Part shown: positions 6,216-7,473 of the stretch, piece after piece | How the letters are laid out: every line of letters starts with the position of its first letter | Position numbering within the stretch: the stretch's first letter is position 1 | Assembly (NCBI GenBank): GCA_038253125.1 | Contig: JBBSHM010000112.1 | Span: 1 to 7,473, forward strand | Length of the DNA: 7,473 nucleotides | Source of the DNA: JAUJNH01 sp038253125 | GTDB taxonomy: Bacteria; Actinomycetota; Acidimicrobiia; Acidimicrobiales; JAUJNH01 | Reading direction: 5' to 3' | Position numbers and translations under genes: made by a program | Notes under the pieces: model-generated | The model's database searches: none | What the model was told of the DNA's origin: nothing | What the model saw: the letters and a program-made list of their open reading frames with translations, nothing else

Positions 6216-7142
6216 TCAGGCGGCGAACGGGCAGGCCGAGGGGGCGAGGCCGCTGAGCTGGCGCTCCAGCTCGTCCACGTACCAGTGCCGGAACGCCGTC
6301 ACCTCGGCGGCGGGAGCCCCGCTGATCAGGACGCCAGCCCGGCACAGCCCGTCGACCTGCCCGGTGAGCTCAAGGAAGCTCTGCAGGTCGGTGACCTCGG
6401 CGCGGGGCACCACGAGGTCGAGGCCGATCATCGGCTCCCGCCGCTGCAGGGCGGCGCGCGCCGCAGCCCGCAGCGGCTCCCGATGGGCCGAGGTCGCACG
6501 AGCGAGCTGTTCGGCCAGAACCGCCAGGTCGGCGGCGGCGGCGGTGGCGAAGTCCGTCGTCTGCAGCTCGCGCACCAGGTCGTCCATGTTGGCGGCGCTG
6601 AGCAGCACGAGCCGCACGGGCACCCCCCGCAAGAGCACGGCCGGACCGGCTTTGGCCGCCAGCGACGAGGCTTGACCTACCGCCGGCCGATGAGGAGGGC
6701 ATCCGGTGCCGAGCTCGGCCCACACCCTCTTGCCGGTGGCGCCGACGTCGATGCCCCAGGCGTCGGCAAAGGCCTGGACCAGCAGCAGACCGCGACCCGT
6801 CGTGGTGCGCTCATGCAGCGATCGGGCCAGCCGATCCAGATCATCGTCGCCAGCCATGTCGAGGGGCGCCGCCACCGGAGCCGCAGGAAGCACGTCCGGA
6901 CGCCGGTCGTGCACCACCACACGCACGCCGCGGCCGCGGCGCTCGAGGACGAGGTCGATGGCGCCGCCAGCATGGAGGATGGCGTTGGTGGTGAGCTCGC
7001 TCGCGACCAGCTCGACGTCGTCGTTGAGGTCAGCCAGGCTCCAGGCCTCCAGCCACTCGGCGACGGACCGACGCACCCAGGCCACGTCCTGGAGCGCACC
7101 GGTCAGATGAGCGACCCGCTGATCGAGGACGGCAGCCGTCAT
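6216..7142 (-). CDS. RsbW-like ATP-binding protein (GHKL ATPase) with extra C-terminal region
   Basis: Cytosolic protein of 308 residues. The first ~145 form an HATPase_c domain of the anti-sigma/serine-kinase type: N-box ELVASELTTNAILHAGG with E49 and N53, G1-like motif HDRRPDVLP with D79, and G2 motif TTGRGLLLVQAFADAWG (G116, G118). RsbW-type proteins are about 130-160 residues and phosphorylate anti-sigma antagonists or bind sigma factors; whether this one does is inference. The second half (about 160-308, starting near VPVRLVLLSAANMDDLVREL) looks mostly helical. It resembles tails of some actinobacterial ATP-binding regulators, but I cannot name it. I took the ATG at 7140-7142; a GTG at 7146-7148 adds two residues, and only a distant AGG is seen upstream. 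It is divergent from the padR gene. Confidence 0.88.
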   Translation of the reverse strand: MTAAVLDQRVAHLTGALQDVAWVRRSVAEWLEAWSLADLNDDVELVASELTTNAILHAGGAIDLVLERRGRGVRVVVHDRRPDVLPAAPVAAPLDMAGDDDLDRLARSLHERTTTGRGLLLVQAFADAWGIDVGATGKRVWAELGTGCPPHRPAVGQASSLAAKAGPAVLLRGVPVRLVLLSAANMDDLVRELQTTDFATAAAADLAVLAEQLARATSAHREPLRAAARAALQRREPMIGLDLVVPRAEVTDLQSFLELTGQVDGLCRAGVLISGAPAAEVTAFRHWYVDELERQLSGLAPSACPFAA

Positions 7143-7240
7143 CGCCACCGGGCCGGTGACCTGGAGAACCGGGACCGGAGCCGGCGTGCCCCGAGCGCGC
7201 CCGCTCCAATAGCCCGAAGCCTCATCCGTACATGCGTCCC

Positions 7241-7254
7241 CGCCAGGCCTGGCG
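7241..7254. repeat. 14-bp perfect palindrome in the divergent region
   Basis: The sequence cgccaggcctggcg is perfectly self-complementary. It sits near the middle of the 205-bp divergent region, where a shared operator would be expected, and inside the spacer of the possible SigB/SigF-like promoter. It does not match the AT-rich padR-side repeats, so a different regulator would be implied. Confidence 0.45.
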
Positions 7255-7316
7255 CTGAAACGCCGCCGTTCAGCAGGGGCACCGCCCGGGTTGCTCGGCG
7301 CTCGTCAGGAAATCCC

Positions 7317-7345
7317 TTGCCAAGCCTATACCAGGTATGCATACT
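7317..7345 (+). promoter_or_regulatory. Sigma-70 type promoter of padR
   Basis: TTGCCA at 7317-7322 matches the -35 consensus at 5 of 6 positions. CATACT at 7340-7345 matches the -10 consensus at 4 of 6, and the spacer is exactly 17 bp. The expected transcript start, about 7351-7354, coincides with the GTG start codon, which predicts a leaderless mRNA. Confidence 0.6.
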
Positions 7346-7347
7346 GG
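7328..7347. promoter_or_regulatory. Likely PadR autoregulatory operator
   Basis: Two overlapping inverted repeats lie over the promoter spacer and -10: ATACC-A-GGTAT (7328-7338) and GTATGCATAC (7335-7344), with an outer CCAG...CTGG (7331-7347). This is a conspicuous AT-rich island in GC-rich DNA. PadR-family repressors commonly bind AT-rich dyads, often with ATAC/GTAT half-sites, in their own promoters. The assignment rests on position and symmetry. Confidence 0.55.
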
Positions 7348-7353
7348 GTTGCG

Positions 7354-7473
7354 GTGACCATCCGCCCGGGCCTGCTCGCCCTCCTCGCCTCGGGGCCCAG
7401 CCACGGCTACCAGCTGAAGACCGGCTTCGAGGCAGCCACCGGGGGGATGTGGAAGCTGAACGTCGGGCAGGTG
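7354..7473 (+). CDS. PadR-family transcriptional regulator, N-terminal 40 codons
   Basis: Predicted DNA-binding repressor with a winged-helix domain, cut by the window end. The 40 visible residues carry the family signature: LLALLASGPSHGYQL (7-21), then FEAATGGMWKLNVGQV (25-40), which leads into the recognition helix of PadR proteins. The GTG at 7354-7356 is the only sensible start. No ribosome binding site precedes it and the promoter places the RNA start at or just before it. PadR genes are often next to the transporter they control, so the gene beyond the window may be its target. Confidence 0.88.
   Translation, partial: MTIRPGLLALLASGPSHGYQLKTGFEAATGGMWKLNVGQV

Larger units (their letters stand above)
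7149..7353. promoter_or_regulatory. Divergent intergenic region
   Basis: This 205-bp stretch separates the ATP-binding gene from the padR gene and should hold promoters for both. The padR-side promoter and operator are listed separately. On the minus strand GTTT, a 16-base spacer and GGGGAC (about 7236-7261 on the plus strand) loosely resemble a SigB/SigF-type promoter (GTTT-N14-16-GGGTAY). The -10 lacks the TA, so I hold this only as a possibility. A 14-bp palindrome occupies 7241-7254. Confidence 0.4.

Noticed and set aside
7139..7342. Open frame of 67 codons on the minus strand whose TGA overlaps the ATG of the ATP-binding gene (ATGA).
   Set aside because: The predicted protein is Arg-rich with no motif, its start lies inside the padR promoter/operator, and no ribosome binding site is seen. 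The overlap is probably chance.

Overview
This is a very GC-rich window with strong G/C preference at third codon positions. It comes from an actinobacterium, probably a deep lineage of the Acidimicrobiia type. The main pointers are a SigR/RsrA-type redox sigma and zinc anti-sigma pair, a Zincin_2 (DUF2342) metalloprotease next to tilS and hpt as in Mycobacterium, and RsbW-like and PadR-type regulators. The class-level placement is my impression from protein style, not a computed result. I see no tRNA, rRNA, CRISPR array, insertion sequence or phage gene.

Almost everything is read from the minus strand, from high to low coordinates. The order is: an RsbW-like ATP-binding protein (7142-6216); a 317-bp leader with repeats and a palindrome; a group-2 sigma-70 factor (5898-4942); a SigR-like ECF sigma factor (4870-4292); its RsrA-like anti-sigma factor (4246-3926); a 64-aa Cys/His protein overlapping the anti-sigma gene by ATGA (3929-3735); a ~50-aa membrane protein (3692-3540); the metalloprotease (3537-2440); a response regulator with a LuxR-type HTH (2434-1622); tilS (1625-738); and hpt (525 to beyond position 1). 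From the ECF sigma gene to tilS the gaps are 46 bp or less, so it reads like one long operon. At the right edge a PadR-family gene starts on the plus strand at 7354, divergent from the ATP-binding gene.

The left part holds RNA and nucleotide housekeeping (TilS modifies tRNA-Ile2, Hpt salvages purines), joined to a metalloprotease of unknown substrate. The middle part is regulatory: the ECF sigma is predicted to be held by the zinc anti-sigma and released on thiol oxidation, and two small uncharacterised proteins lie between this switch and the metalloprotease. The right part adds a general sigma factor, a possible anti-sigma kinase and a PadR repressor with a likely autoregulatory operator.

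No clearly new defence or mobile system is visible. The points most worth a second look are the redox-sigma operon with its Cys/His micro-protein, the apparent lack of a standard start codon for tilS, the response regulator between metalloprotease and tilS, the in-frame 15-bp repeats in hpt, the tandem 13-bp repeats before the sigma factor, and the apparently leaderless PadR gene.
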